From a virus: 24,619 nt of DNA. Below, in pieces: positions 24,505 to 24,619 of this stretch. Numbering within the stretch: position 1 is the stretch's first letter; every line of letters begins with the position of its first letter. The DNA is taken from positions 1 to 24,619 of the IMG/VR virus record IMGVR_UViG_3300044491_001302, one strand, 5' to 3'. The translations under genes and the position numbers were made by a program. The notes beneath the pieces are model-generated. The model ran no database searches. It was given only the letters and a program-made list of their open reading frames with translations, and was not told the DNA's origin.

Positions 24505-24512
24505 TATTTATA
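24505..24512 (-). promoter_or_regulatory. T4-type late promoter for gp48 and the baseplate operon
   Basis: Minus-strand TATAAATA in the context GAGTATAAATAAC. The predicted start near 24499 gives a leader of about 19 bases carrying GGAAG before the gp48 ATG at 24480. Confidence 0.75.
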
Positions 24513-24518
24513 CTCATT

Positions 24519-24619
24519 ATGGCATACAGTGGAAGATTCAGTTGTAAGAACCCAAAGAAATATCGTGGTGATCCGACAAAGATCTACTATCGATCACTCT
24601 GGGAAAGACGATTCATGGT
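24519..24619 (+). CDS. 4: Head completion protein gp4, N-terminal part
   Basis: The only rightward gene; 33 residues are visible before the window ends. MAYSGRFSCKNPKKYRGDP, then TKIYYRSLWERRFM, is the highly conserved start of T4 gp4 homologues, including the YRSLWE block. In T4, gp4 (also called gp50/65 region head completion) acts after DNA packaging to make heads competent for tail joining. The divergent arrangement relative to the baseplate operon is like that in T4, where gp4 and gp53 point away from each other. No clear Shine-Dalgarno is seen before the ATG, and the late promoter is at 24480-24487. Confidence 0.88.
   Translation, partial: MAYSGRFSCKNPKKYRGDPTKIYYRSLWERRFM

Noticed and set aside
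1-24619. tRNA genes, integrase, attachment sites or insertion sequences
   Set aside because: Coding genes cover almost the whole window and no cloverleaf, transposase, recombinase or inverted-repeat boundary was recognised by reading.

Overview
The window is an AT-rich stretch of a marine T4-like myovirus genome. It carries most of the baseplate and tail-fibre late module. The evidence is a run of T4-type baseplate proteins (gp48, gp53, a gp27-like hub, gp5, gp25, gp6, a gp7-like protein, gp8), a divergent gp4 head-completion gene at the right edge, and exact T4-type late promoters (TATAAATA). The fibre style, the DUF4815-type giant protein and the 2OG-Fe(II) oxygenase resemble marine cyanophages and SAR11 phages. 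No host-diagnostic gene (for example psbA) and no tRNA was seen, so the host (picocyanobacterium, SAR11 or another) is unresolved.

Layout, right to left in the direction of transcription. At 24519-24619 a truncated gp4 gene points rightward. Everything else lies on the minus strand with almost no spacing. From 24480 down to 17061 is the baseplate core: gp48 tube cap, gp53 wedge, a small basic protein, gp27-like hub, gp5 spike without a lysozyme domain, a 2OG-Fe(II) oxygenase, gp25 and gp6. From 16993 to 4550 are a 160-aa virion-type protein, a 1252-aa gp7-like wedge protein, gp8, and a 2223-aa DUF4815-type protein that takes most of the space where T4 has gp9, gp10, gp11 and gp12. From 4548 to 1274 are a 73-aa protein, a 546-aa fibre, and a striking 472-aa protein built of Gln-Gln-Pro-Tyr and Arg-Pro-Ala-Thr-Gly repeats. 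From 1274 to 1 are a 61-aa unknown, a radical SAM/SPASM enzyme, and the start of a Rossmann-fold (epimerase-like) gene that leaves the window.

The core genes should assemble one particle part: hub (gp27-like and gp5), inner wedge (gp25, gp53, gp6, gp7-like, gp8), tube cap (gp48), and peripheral fibres (giant, 546 aa and probably the repeat protein). Three enzyme-like genes (2OG oxygenase, radical SAM, epimerase-like) are embedded in or attached to this structural operon. Their targets cannot be read from sequence. The co-occurrence of a prolyl-hydroxylase-like fold with unusually proline-rich virion proteins is the most interesting hypothesis here.

Regulation visible in sequence: three minus-strand late promoters share the longer motif GAGTATAAATA, before gp48, gp25 and gp8. 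One plus-strand TATAAATA serves gp4. The gp25 promoter sits so close to its ATG that the transcript should be leaderless. The longest non-coding gap between genes is the 67 bases before the 160-aa gene.
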